From NCBI RefSeq assembly GCF_001428005.1, contig NZ_LMSB01000034.1, positions 460,388 through 524,387 of the forward strand: a DNA stretch of 64,000 bases. Reading direction: 5' to 3'. The notes beneath the pieces were generated by a model. It made no database searches and was not told the origin of the DNA. It was given only the letters and a program-made list of their open reading frames with translations. Shown here in pieces: positions 40,802 through 48,647 of this stretch. How positions within the stretch are numbered: position 1 is the stretch's first letter; the number at the start of each line of letters is the position of its first letter. The position numbers and the translations under genes were made by a program. Origin of the DNA: Arthrobacter sp. Soil736. Lineage in GTDB: Bacteria; Actinomycetota; Actinomycetes; Actinomycetales; Micrococcaceae.

Positions 40802-42415
40802 CTACTTTGCGGGGTTGTGGGTTCCGATCGGCACGAGCGTGAGGTCCGGATGGTTCTTCTCGATGCGGCGCAGCGCCCAGACGTCGTTGAACAGGGCGAG
40901 GTATTCGCCGTCGGACCGCAGCAGCACCTCAGCGCCGATCACGTTGGCCAGCGCGGGCATGGCGTCCGCCGTCGAAATCCTTGCCATGGAATACGGGAGG
41001 CGCTCCAGCCGCATGGGTGCGCTGAAGTCGTGGGCCATGCGGTCCTCCACCACTTCGAACTGCATGGGGCCGACGGCGGCAAGCACCGGCGCCTGGTCAC
41101 CGCGGACGTCGGAGCGCAGCACCTGGATGACGCCCTCGTGCTCGAGCTGCTCGATGCCGCGGCGGAACTGCTTGAAGCGGCTGGGGTCCTTGGAGCGGGC
41201 CACCTGGAAGTGTTCCGGCGCGAACAGCGGAATGGCCGGGAACTCCACGGGCTCCTCGAGGAAAAGGCTGTCCCCCACCCGCAGCGAGGACGCGTTGACC
41301 AGGCCGACCACGTCGCCGGGGTAGGCCTCGTCGATGACTTCGCGTTCGCGGCCGAACACCTGCTGCGCATACTTCGTGGCGAAGGATTTGCCGGTGCGCG
41401 TCTGTGTCACCACCATGCCGCGCTCGAACACGCCCGAGCAGACCCGGATGAATGCCACGTGGTCGCGGTGGGCCTTGTTCATGCCGGCCTGCACCTTGAA
41501 GACGAACCCGGCGAACGGGGAGTCCACGGCACGCGGCTGGCCGTCCACATCGGGGCGCGGCGCGGCGGGCGGGGCGAAGTCCACCAGGGCGTCCAGGATT
41601 TCCTTGACGCCGAAGTTCAGCGCCGCGGAGCTGAACAGGATGGGAGTGGCCTCGCCGGCGTGGAAGCTCTCCACGTTGAACTCGAGGTTGGATTCGATGA
41701 CCAGCCCGGCTTCGTCGACGGCGTCAGTCCAGTTGTTGCCCTGGCTCTCCGCCGCTTCCTCCGGGGTGAAGTACTCGGTGAGGGCGATGTTGGCGCCGGC
41801 GTTGTTGCGCTGGAACCGGGCGAAGCGGTCGTTGCGCAGGTCCCACACACCGCGGAAGTCGCCGGAGATTCCCACGGCCCAGGTCAGCGGCATGGGCTGG
41901 AGTCCGGTGCGTTCGGTGATTTCGTCCATGAGCGCCAGCGCGTCCAGGCCCGGACGGTCCCACTTGTTGATGACGGTGATGATGGGCAGGTTCCGCTGCT
42001 TGCAGACCTCGAAGAGTTTCATGGTCTGCGTTTCCAGGCCCTTCGCCGCATCCACCAGCATCACTGCGCAGTCGACGGCGGCGAGCACCCGGTAGGTGTC
42101 CTCCGAGAAGTCCGCGTGGCCGGGGGTGTCCAGCAGGTTGATCACGGTGTCGCGGTAGGAGAACTGGAGCGCCGCGGAGCTGATGGAGATGCCGCGGTCC
42201 TTTTCCATCTGCATCCAGTCCGACACTGTCTCCTTGCGGTTGGCCTTTCCGCTGGAGGCTCCCGCCGTGCCGATGACCTTGGCGTGCAGGGCGAGGGCCT
42301 CGGTGAGCGTGGACTTGCCGGCGTCCGGGTGTGAGATGACAGCGAACGTCCGGCGCCGGCCCGCCTGCTTGTGAATCTCATGGACTCGGGCGGGGCTGAG
42401 GACTTCTTGGGACAC
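40802..42415 (-). CDS. prfC: Peptide chain release factor 3
   Basis: 537 aa GTPase that removes RF1/RF2 from the ribosome after termination. G1 SHPDAGKSTLTEAL, G2/G3 region RGISISSAALQF and LDTPGHADFSEDTYRVL, and G4 VINKWDRPGLD are present. The RF3-specific C-terminal domains are present (MQFEVVEDRMAHDF, EVLLRSDGEYLALFNDVWAL). GTG start at 42415. Confidence 0.95.
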   Translation of the reverse strand: MSQEVLSPARVHEIHKQAGRRRTFAVISHPDAGKSTLTEALALHAKVIGTAGASSGKANRKETVSDWMQMEKDRGISISSAALQFSYRDTVINLLDTPGHADFSEDTYRVLAAVDCAVMLVDAAKGLETQTMKLFEVCKQRNLPIITVINKWDRPGLDALALMDEITERTGLQPMPLTWAVGISGDFRGVWDLRNDRFARFQRNNAGANIALTEYFTPEEAAESQGNNWTDAVDEAGLVIESNLEFNVESFHAGEATPILFSSAALNFGVKEILDALVDFAPPAAPRPDVDGQPRAVDSPFAGFVFKVQAGMNKAHRDHVAFIRVCSGVFERGMVVTQTRTGKSFATKYAQQVFGREREVIDEAYPGDVVGLVNASSLRVGDSLFLEEPVEFPAIPLFAPEHFQVARSKDPSRFKQFRRGIEQLEHEGVIQVLRSDVRGDQAPVLAAVGPMQFEVVEDRMAHDFSAPMRLERLPYSMARISTADAMPALANVIGAEVLLRSDGEYLALFNDVWALRRIEKNHPDLTLVPIGTHNPAK

Positions 42416-42811
42416 GGTGCTACTTTCGCTGCGATCCGCGGAGGATCCTGGTTTCGGAAATATATGCGGGGTCTGAAAGGTCAGAAGCCCTGATGAATCT
42501 GAGGCTTAGGAGAATTCAGTTGCCGGGTGGCGGCGGGAACGCGCCAGCCAAGGCTTCAAGTTTATCGCAGCGCCGGAAACCGTGCGGAAGGCGGGCCAAA
42601 AATGGCCGTCCGCCGGCCCCCGTCGGACGCACTCCGGAGGGCTTCCCGGCAGCTCTCCGAAGGGGCACTTTGAGGCTTGTCCGTGCGGTTCTTGGGGTAA
42701 TGTACGTCTAGGATGGTGCATGCGGGAAACCGAGTACTTTTGATCCTGCCGGCGGACTCCTGAAAACCGGCATACTTGCAGGGCCGCCCTGCACCTTTGA
42801 AGGGAATGTCT
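42416..42811. other. Divergent intergenic region, prfC and disA promoters
   Basis: No gene seen. A small palindrome (GATCC...GGATC, about 42430-42446) lies near prfC. On the plus strand a TAGGAT at 42709-42714 could be a -10 for disA, but no good -35 matches it. Confidence 0.35.
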
Positions 42812-43888
42812 ATGGCTCGCAGCCCTGAAGAATCGCTGAAAGCGACTTTGGGGAGGGTGGCCCCGGGAACCCCGCTGCGGGACGGTCTGGAACGCATTCT
42901 CCGCGGACGCACCGGCGCATTGATTGTGCTGGGATCGGACCGGACCATCGAATCGATCTGTTCCGGCGGCTTCGACATCGGCATCGATTTCTCCCCCACG
43001 CGGCTGCGCGAGCTGGCCAAGATGGACGGCGCCATCATCTGTGACAAGGACGCCGGGAACATCCTCCGTGCCGCGGTCCAGCTGGTCCCGGACTCGAGCA
43101 TCGAAACGCAGGAATCCGGCACCCGCCACAGGACCGCGGAACGCGTCGCCATCCAGACCGGCGTCCCGGTGATCTCGGTGAGCCAGTCCATGCAGATCAT
43201 CGCACTTTACGTAAACGGGCTGCGGCACGTACTGGAGGGCTCCGAGAAGGTCCTGGCCCGCGCCAACCAGGCCCTCGCCACGCTGGAACGCTACCGGTCC
43301 CGGCTGGACCAAGTCACGAGTTCGCTCTCCGCCCTGGAGATCGAGGCCATGGTGACCGTCCGCGACGTCGCAGTCACGCTGCAGCGCCAGGAAATGGTGC
43401 GCCGGATCTCGGAGGAGATCTCCCAGTACGTGCTGGAGCTCGGCGAGGACGGCAGGCTCCTGTCCCTCCAGCTGGACGAGCTCACGGTGGGCCGCGGGCC
43501 CGGCAGCGACATCATCATCCGGGACTACGCCGGGCCGAATGCGTCCCCCGAGGACATCGACGGTGCCGTCAACGCCCTGCTCAGCCTGGGCCCCACCGAA
43601 CTGATCGACCTCGGCAAGATCGCCGGGATCATCGGGTTTGCCGGCGGGGTGGACACGCTCGACGCAGTCGTTCAGCCGAGGGGCTACCGCCTGCTGTCCG
43701 GTCTGAAGGCCGTCCCCAAGGCCGTGGCGGACCGGCTCGTGGACCACTTCGGCGGGCTGCAGCACCTCATGGCCGCGAGCATCGACGACCTCATGACCGT
43801 GGACGGCATCGGCGACCAGCGCGCCCGCACGGTCCGCGAGGGCCTCAGCCGGATGGCCGAAGCCAGCCTCCTGGACCGCTTCCTCTAA
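42812..43888 (+). CDS. disA: Diadenylate cyclase DisA
   Basis: 358 aa. Makes c-di-AMP and scans DNA for damage. The N-terminal DAC domain has the catalytic motifs MDGAIICDKDAGNIL (DGA) and GTRHRTAERVA (RHR). A central helical spine follows, then a C-terminal helix-hairpin-helix domain (FGGLQHLMAASIDDLMTVDG, IGDQRARTVREGL) that binds branched DNA. ATG 42812 is placed seven bases after AAGGG; ATG 42806 is too close to it. Confidence 0.95.
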   Translation: MARSPEESLKATLGRVAPGTPLRDGLERILRGRTGALIVLGSDRTIESICSGGFDIGIDFSPTRLRELAKMDGAIICDKDAGNILRAAVQLVPDSSIETQESGTRHRTAERVAIQTGVPVISVSQSMQIIALYVNGLRHVLEGSEKVLARANQALATLERYRSRLDQVTSSLSALEIEAMVTVRDVAVTLQRQEMVRRISEEISQYVLELGEDGRLLSLQLDELTVGRGPGSDIIIRDYAGPNASPEDIDGAVNALLSLGPTELIDLGKIAGIIGFAGGVDTLDAVVQPRGYRLLSGLKAVPKAVADRLVDHFGGLQHLMAASIDDLMTVDGIGDQRARTVREGLSRMAEASLLDRFL

Positions 43889-43898
43889 ACCCCAACGA

Positions 43899-43948
43899 TT
43901 GCTCCGGAAGTGCCGTTTTGGGCGTCCAAAAGGGCAGTTGCGGAGCAA
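43899..43948. terminator. Long imperfect palindrome between convergent genes
   Basis: Arms of 23 bp (43899-43921 and 43926-43948) pair at 20 of 23 positions over a GCGT loop, giving TTGCTCCG...CCAAAAG on either strand. It lies between the ends of disA and the gene at 43967 and likely ends transcription both ways. Confidence 0.65.
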
Positions 43949-43966
43949 CCGATGGCGGAAAGGCTG

Positions 43967-44725
43967 TCAGCTCAGCTGGAAGACCGCCGGCGGGCTGACC
44001 TTGGCGCCGAGCTTGGCGATGAACACGTAGTATCCGCTGCCGGCGCCGGACCCCTCCGCGATCTTCGCGCAGCCCTGCACCGAGCGGCTGCGCGACCAAG
44101 GGAAGTTCGCCGTCTCGCTCTTGCCGGGGGCGATGGTCTTGACGAGGTCGTTGCTGGAGGCCTGGCAGTCGCCGGACGAGAAGATCCGGTCCGAGCCGCT
44201 GGTGACCAGGAACTCCATCTGCGAGGTGCCGATGTTCACCTTGCACGGCAGTTTCCCGCCGTTGGTGACCTTCAGGGTCAGCACCGGCTTTTCCTCCGGG
44301 CCGTAGGAGGCCTTGTTCGTGGCGGCCGTGACGGTCACCAGCTTCTGGTCACAGGTAGGTGAGGCCGACGGCGTGGCGGAGGGGCTCGCGGACGGCGCCG
44401 CGGCCGTCTGGCCACCGGTGGGCTGCGGGGTGCTCCCGCCCTCCGTGGCGGCGACCTGCTCCGTTTTGGCGGTAACGGCGGCGGACACTGTGGCAACACC
44501 GCCGGCGATCAGGCCCAGGACCAGCAGCAGCGCTCCCCCGGCGAACAGCCGACGACGGCGGTACACTGCGGGGCTCGCCTTCCGCACGGTCCGGGCCCCC
44601 GGACCGGCAGTGTTTTTTCCCGCTGTTTTTCCGGCCGGCGCCTTCGTTGCCGGTTTCTTCTTCATCGCCGATTTCTGCGCCGGAACCCGGCCCGCGCCGG
44701 ATGTCGGATCGTCCTGCCTACCCAT
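43967..44725 (-). CDS. Membrane-anchored secreted protein of unknown function
   Basis: 252 aa. A basic, lysine- and alanine-rich cytoplasmic N-terminus (KKKPATKAPAGKTAGKNTAG) is followed by one membrane helix (about 61-83: LFAGGALLLVLGLIAGGVAT). Next come a Pro-Ser-Ala linker (AAPSASPSATPSASP) and an extracytoplasmic beta-rich domain (about 125-252) with four cysteines that could form two disulphides. The domain resembles DUF4232-like folds only loosely. TAGCCT ends six bases before the ATG, so the transcript may be leaderless. Confidence 0.65.
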   Translation of the reverse strand: MGRQDDPTSGAGRVPAQKSAMKKKPATKAPAGKTAGKNTAGPGARTVRKASPAVYRRRRLFAGGALLLVLGLIAGGVATVSAAVTAKTEQVAATEGGSTPQPTGGQTAAAPSASPSATPSASPTCDQKLVTVTAATNKASYGPEEKPVLTLKVTNGGKLPCKVNIGTSQMEFLVTSGSDRIFSSGDCQASSNDLVKTIAPGKSETANFPWSRSRSVQGCAKIAEGSGAGSGYYVFIAKLGAKVSPPAVFQLS

Positions 44726-44813
44726 CCTTCTAGGCTAGAGAACGGCCGGGTTTATGGAGTTCCACCACGCCGGACCCAGGAACAACCATGTCCAATTCGT
44801 TGCTCAATTTTCC

Positions 44814-44842
44814 GTGACAACTGTCAGCAGGCTTACTAAAAT
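44814..44842 (+). promoter_or_regulatory. Promoter of the gene at 44889
   Basis: GTGACA (44814-44819), 17-bp spacer, TAAAAT (44837-44842) in locally AT-rich DNA, 47 bp before the start codon. Confidence 0.55.
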
Positions 44843-44888
44843 TGAATTCCGGTTACCACTTACCGGGCCTAGTAGGAGAGGAGCACTG

Positions 44889-45353
44889 ATGGAAAATCAT
44901 GTGTCTGTCGGTCATCTTGAAAGAGTCCTGCTGCCGCTGACTTTTGGAAAGCACCAGAGCCACGGAACGGAGTTCACAGTTCTCGCCGTTGAGATCTGGA
45001 ACACCGGCATCGTGGTCAACCTGCACCTTGCATCAACCAACGGCTCCGAGCCACACACCCCGGAAATTGCCATCTACGACCACTTCGGCACGGAGTACCG
45101 GCTGGATGAGGTTGCCACCGTCGGCGCCCGTCAGCTGCAGTTCTTTGCTCCGTCGATTCCCGAAGGGACGCGGAGCCTGACCATCCGCTGCGCGGATCCG
45201 GACGGTGCCAGCTTTGTGGTCGCGCTTGCCGTGCCGGCCGCCAATGGCCGGGGAGGCGAGACGCTGCACGGCCACGTGAAACGCCTGCCCGCCCGGCTCA
45301 ACGGAACTCAGCCCAACGGGCTGGACCCGGACATGCATCAGGAAGCCAGCTGA
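44889..45353 (+). CDS. Conserved protein of unknown function
   Basis: 154 aa, no family recognised. It has a strong SD (AGGAGAGGAG) and its own promoter, so it is surely a gene. No signal or membrane segment. Alternating hydrophobic pattern in HGTEFTVLAVEIWNTGIVVN, EIAIYDHFGTEYRLDEVATV and SLTIRCADPDGASFVVALAV suggests a compact beta-sandwich. Separated from mutY by about 50 bp. Confidence 0.75.
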   Translation: MENHVSVGHLERVLLPLTFGKHQSHGTEFTVLAVEIWNTGIVVNLHLASTNGSEPHTPEIAIYDHFGTEYRLDEVATVGARQLQFFAPSIPEGTRSLTIRCADPDGASFVVALAVPAANGRGGETLHGHVKRLPARLNGTQPNGLDPDMHQEAS

Positions 45354-45390
45354 CAAATCACCGGCCGGCATGGCCGGACCGGATTTCAAC

Positions 45391-45396
45391 TAGAGT
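45391..45396 (+). promoter_or_regulatory. -10 box (TAGAGT) of mutY
   Basis: TAGAGT is followed by exactly six bases and then ATC (45403), the spacing seen at the other leaderless starts in this window. Confidence 0.45.
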
Positions 45397-45402
45397 GTTG
45401 GC

Positions 45403-46386
45403 ATCAAAACCACAACCGTTTCCTCCGCCGCGTCCACGGACGCCCCTGCCGAAATAGAGCTGCCAGCGATCCACCGCGCCCTGGAGAACTGGTTCGGGGA
45501 CGAAGCCCGGGACCTGCCGTGGAGATCGCCCGACTGCTCTCCGTGGGGCGTGCTCGTAAGCGAAATAATGCTCCAGCAGACCCCCGTGGTGCGGGTTCTC
45601 CCTGTCTGGGAAGAATGGCTGCGGCGCTGGCCCGAACCCGCCGCGCTGGCCGGCGAACCGGCAGGTGAAGCCGTCCGTGCGTGGGGCCGCCTCGGCTACC
45701 CGCGGCGCGCCCTGCGGCTGCACGGCGCGGCTCTCGCGATCGTGCAGGACCACGGCGGCGAGGTCCCCGGGGACTATGCCGAGTTGCTCGGCCTGCCGGG
45801 CGTGGGCGGCTACACGGCGGCCGCCGTCGCCGCCTTTGCCTTCGGGCGCCGCGAAACAGTGGTGGACACCAACATCCGGCGCGTCCACGCGCGCCTCTTT
45901 TCGGGCAGCGCGCTGCCGGCACCGGCGCTCACGGCCGCGGAAATGCGGCTTGCCGCCGAGCTGCTGCCGGACGACGTCGGCAGTTCCGTCCGCTGGAACG
46001 CTTCAGTCATGGAGCTGGGGGCGCTGGTCTGCACCGCGCGTGCGCCCAAATGCGCCGCGTGTCCGGTGCGCGAGCGGTGCGCATGGCTGGCGGCCGGCGA
46101 GCCGCCGCCGTCGTACACGCCCAAGGGCCAGGCCTGGCACGGCACGGACCGCCAGGTCCGCGGCGGCGTGATGGCCGTCCTGCGGCTGGCCGACGCGCCG
46201 GTGCCGGCGGAGATGTTCCAGCAGGCGCCGGCGGACCTCGGCTTCGAGGCTACCGGGATCGGCGTCCCGCTCGCCGCGCTGCATCGCCTGAACTGCGCGC
46301 CAGAGCAGCTGGAGCGGGCACTCGCCGGGCTGCTGGAGGACGGTCTCGCCGAGCTGCATCATGGCGGCTACAGACTGCCGGCCTAG
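45403..46386 (+). CDS. mutY: A/G-specific adenine glycosylase MutY
   Basis: Removes adenine opposite 8-oxoguanine. The conserved N-terminus RDLPWRSPDCSPWGVLVSEI with MLQQTPV contains the catalytic glutamate (SEI); the helix-hairpin-helix LLGLPGVGGYTAAAVAAFAF is followed by the catalytic aspartate in ETVVDTNIRRVHARLF; the iron-sulphur cysteines are C-x6-C-x2-C-x5-C in LVCTARAPKCAACPVRERCA. Because LPWR must be included, the GTG at 45550 cannot be the start. Upstream to the in-frame stop (45391) there is no ATG, GTG or TTG; the ATC at 45403, giving 327 aa (I)KTTTVSSAAS, sits where a leaderless start is expected. The C-terminal NUDIX-like domain is short. Confidence 0.88.
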   Translation: MKTTTVSSAASTDAPAEIELPAIHRALENWFGDEARDLPWRSPDCSPWGVLVSEIMLQQTPVVRVLPVWEEWLRRWPEPAALAGEPAGEAVRAWGRLGYPRRALRLHGAALAIVQDHGGEVPGDYAELLGLPGVGGYTAAAVAAFAFGRRETVVDTNIRRVHARLFSGSALPAPALTAAEMRLAAELLPDDVGSSVRWNASVMELGALVCTARAPKCAACPVRERCAWLAAGEPPPSYTPKGQAWHGTDRQVRGGVMAVLRLADAPVPAEMFQQAPADLGFEATGIGVPLAALHRLNCAPEQLERALAGLLEDGLAELHHGGYRLPA

Positions 46387-46526
46387 CGGCTCGGAACCCG
46401 TGCAGAGCTTCTGCGGGCCGGCTTTTGATCTCGAATTGGCAGTCGTTCCGGAGTCAGGGGTAACGATGTCTGCACCAGTTTTGGCCAGCGGGTCCGCGCA
46501 GCAATGAGCCGGATCTACGCTGAAGT

Positions 46527-47195
46527 ATGGGCAAGGCACGGGTACTTCTGGCCACAATTGCGACGACGATGGTCCTCTCCGGATGCCACATGTTCGAAGT
46601 GGCGTGTCCGGCGATCGCCCAGGCGTCGGGAGTGTCGGTGACGGTCGCGGCAAGCTACGCCCCGGCCGTGAAGGCCCTCCACTTGAAGGCGTGCCAGGAC
46701 GGGGTGTGCAGGGAGTCTGACCTGAACCTCGTGCCGGGCAGCATTGCCGTGGACCTGGGCTGTGAGCCCTACGTTCCGGGACCCGGCGTTCCGAAGCCTG
46801 GCGTTCCGGGGCAAGGCGGCGCTCCGGGGACGGGCGCTCCGGGGACGGGCGCTCCGGGGACGGGCGCTCCGGAGCCCGGCGCTCCGGGGCAAGGCGTTCC
46901 GGGGACCGCCGTTCCGGCGCCTGATGTTCCGGAGCAAGGCTTCCGCGGGCCGGACAGTCCGTGCTCGGCCACGGCGTCGCCGGACGGGACCAAACGGGGA
47001 ATGCTCATGCTGGATTTCCTGACGGAGTCGCCGATGGACGTCACGGCCACGGGAACTTCCATTGACGGAAGCGCCTTGCCGGTGCGCACCCTGCGCTTCA
47101 CTCCGAGGGGCGATTACCCGTTCGGCGAGCCGTGCGGGCGGTTTATCTCCGCTTCCGTGGTCCTGGATGAGACCGGACTTCACCAGGACCGCTAG
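46527..47195 (+). CDS. Lipoprotein with a collagen-like Gly-Ala-Pro repeat
   Basis: 222 aa. A signal peptide with lipobox LSGC (about 18-21) makes it a lipoprotein. The first domain (about 22-88) has paired cysteines (KACQDGVCRE). The middle (about 90-145) is a Gly-Pro-rich repeat with units GAPGT three times and related GVPG/GAPG units. The last domain (about 145-222) again has cysteines and ends with ISASVVLDETGLHQDR. No family recognised. A TACGCT box lies five bases before the ATG. Confidence 0.75.
   Translation: MGKARVLLATIATTMVLSGCHMFEVACPAIAQASGVSVTVAASYAPAVKALHLKACQDGVCRESDLNLVPGSIAVDLGCEPYVPGPGVPKPGVPGQGGAPGTGAPGTGAPGTGAPEPGAPGQGVPGTAVPAPDVPEQGFRGPDSPCSATASPDGTKRGMLMLDFLTESPMDVTATGTSIDGSALPVRTLRFTPRGDYPFGEPCGRFISASVVLDETGLHQDR
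46776..46945. repeat. In-frame 12-15-bp repeats coding for Gly-x-Pro units
   Basis: GGCGCTCCGGGGAC-type units recur through this stretch; three GCGCTCCGGGGACGG copies (15 bp) are tandem near 46819-46863, each coding GAPGT. Copy changes keep the frame. Confidence 0.8.
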
Positions 47196-47219
47196 GCTGC
47201 TGGACCGCTAGGCTGCTGG
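47188..47219. repeat. 16-bp tandem duplication over the lipoprotein stop codon
   Basis: ACCGCTAGGCTGCTGG at 47188-47203 is repeated exactly at 47204-47219; the first copy holds the TAG. A partial third copy follows. Confidence 0.8.
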
Positions 47220-47251
47220 TCCGCTGCTGCAGGTCCGCTCACGGGCGGCCT

Positions 47252-48022
47252 TCAGGGTTCTCCGAAACCCGCCTGCACCAGGCCGGCCACATATGCCACG
47301 GCCCGTTCCGCATCCGGGCCGGACGCTTCCACATGGAGCACCGAGCCTTTTCCTGCCCCCAGCGTCATGAGCCCCGTCATGGAGGCGCCATCGACGCCGT
47401 TCACCGTCACGTCGGCGTCGAGCGCGGCAAGGCCACCGGCGATCTTTGCCGCGGGCCGGGCGTGCATGCCGGCCAGGTTGACGAGCTCAAAGTCGCCGGT
47501 CGCGTCCGGAACCGCGGGAACCGACACAGCTCCGGGAACTCCTGCCTGACTGTTTTCGCTGCGGGCTACTCCGGCGGCGCGGCCGGCCCCTGCGGCAACG
47601 TGTGCGGCCGAGGGAACATGTTCCTCGAGCTTCGGGCGCGAGGCGGGGTAGCCGTGGGTTGCCTCGGCCGCCCGTTTGACCGCGTGGACGCTGGCGCCGC
47701 CCTGTGCCGCCACAGCGGCCGCCACGAGGCCCTCCACAATGGGCGCGTCGGCGAGGAGCACGGTAGCGGGCCCCTCCGCGAATTCCAACGCCGATTCAGC
47801 GGTCATGACGGCCGAGCCGAGGTCGGTGAGCACCACAACGCCGTCGCCGCCGGCGGCCAGTTCCAAGGCGGACATCACCTTTTCCAGGCTGGTGCCGATC
47901 CGGCCGTCCGAGGTCCCGCCGGCCGGAACCATCATCACGTCCGGCGCCATCTGGGCTGCCAGTTCCACGGCGCCGTCGGCGATCTTTTCACTATGGGAAA
48001 CCACAACGATCCGCACTGTCAC
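47252..48022 (-). CDS. dhaM: PTS-dependent dihydroxyacetone kinase, phosphotransferase subunit DhaM
   Basis: 256 aa. Passes phosphate from the PTS to DhaL-ADP. The N-terminal EIIA(Man)-like domain starts VRIVVVSHSEKIADGAVELA with the active histidine (about 9). The C-terminal domain (about 170-256) is an HPr-like domain with its histidine in VNLAGMHARPAAKI and the serine region in DGASMTGLMTLGAGKG. A Pro/Ala linker joins them. Overlaps dhaL by 4 bp. Confidence 0.92.
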   Translation of the reverse strand: MTVRIVVVSHSEKIADGAVELAAQMAPDVMMVPAGGTSDGRIGTSLEKVMSALELAAGGDGVVVLTDLGSAVMTAESALEFAEGPATVLLADAPIVEGLVAAAVAAQGGASVHAVKRAAEATHGYPASRPKLEEHVPSAAHVAAGAGRAAGVARSENSQAGVPGAVSVPAVPDATGDFELVNLAGMHARPAAKIAGGLAALDADVTVNGVDGASMTGLMTLGAGKGSVLHVEASGPDAERAVAYVAGLVQAGFGEP

Positions 48023-48645
48023 GCGGCGGCTCCGGCTGCGGCGCGGAGGATCAGGGCGCTCGAGGCCGCCCCGGGATCGCGGTGGCCGGCACTTCGCTCG
48101 CCAAGGTAGCTGGCCCTGCCCTTGCGTGCTACGAGGGGATCAGTGGCCACTGCCCCAGCCTCGGCGGCCTCCGCCGCGGCAATCAGCACGGCAAGGGTGT
48201 CGCCGTCGGCGGCTGCTGCGGCTGCGGCTTCGACGGCGGGGGTCCACGCATCAACCATGGTTTTGTCTCCGGACTCAGCCTTGCCCCGGGCTACGATGCC
48301 GTCCCGGGCGGCGCCAAGCGCCGCAGCGAGCCCCGCGGCATCGATGTAGGCTGCGTCGCCGAGCGCTGTGCCGGCGCGCAGGAACGCCGTGCCGTAGAGC
48401 GGACCCGCCGCCCCGCCCACCTTCGACATCAACGCCATGGCCGTCAGCTTGAGCGCAGCCCCCGGGGTTTCCGGCGGGCTTTCAGCCAGCTTGTCCAATA
48501 CCGCCTGGAAGCCGCGGTCCATGTTCTCGCCGTGATCCGAATCGCCGATGGCCCGGTCCAGTTCAATGAGCCACACCCTGTGCTCCGCCATCGCCTGCGC
48601 AGAGAGCGTCAGCCATTTCACGGCCCAGTTGACGTCCAGCCCCAC
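48019..48645 (-). CDS. dhaL: Dihydroxyacetone kinase ADP-binding subunit DhaL
   Basis: 208 aa, eight-helix barrel with bound nucleotide. The metal-phosphate aspartates are in IELDRAIGDSDHGENMDRGF; other family blocks are LMSKVGGAAGPLYGTAFLRA and GAVATDPLVARKGRASYLGE with the closing S-A-G-H-R-D-P-G. Two bases from dhaK and overlapping dhaM, so a tight dhaKLM operon. Confidence 0.93.
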   Translation of the reverse strand: MGLDVNWAVKWLTLSAQAMAEHRVWLIELDRAIGDSDHGENMDRGFQAVLDKLAESPPETPGAALKLTAMALMSKVGGAAGPLYGTAFLRAGTALGDAAYIDAAGLAAALGAARDGIVARGKAESGDKTMVDAWTPAVEAAAAAAADGDTLAVLIAAAEAAEAGAVATDPLVARKGRASYLGERSAGHRDPGAASSALILRAAAGAAA

Positions 48646-48647
48646 GG

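Noticed and set aside
40817..42334. 505-aa plus-strand frame opposite prfC
   Set aside because: Antisense shadow of a highly conserved gene.
35097..43888. A radA-disA operon as in Bacillus
   Set aside because: The two genes are 6.3 kb apart with several genes on the other strand between them.
45550..46386. mutY starting at GTG 45550
   Set aside because: It would remove the universal LPWR segment of MutY.
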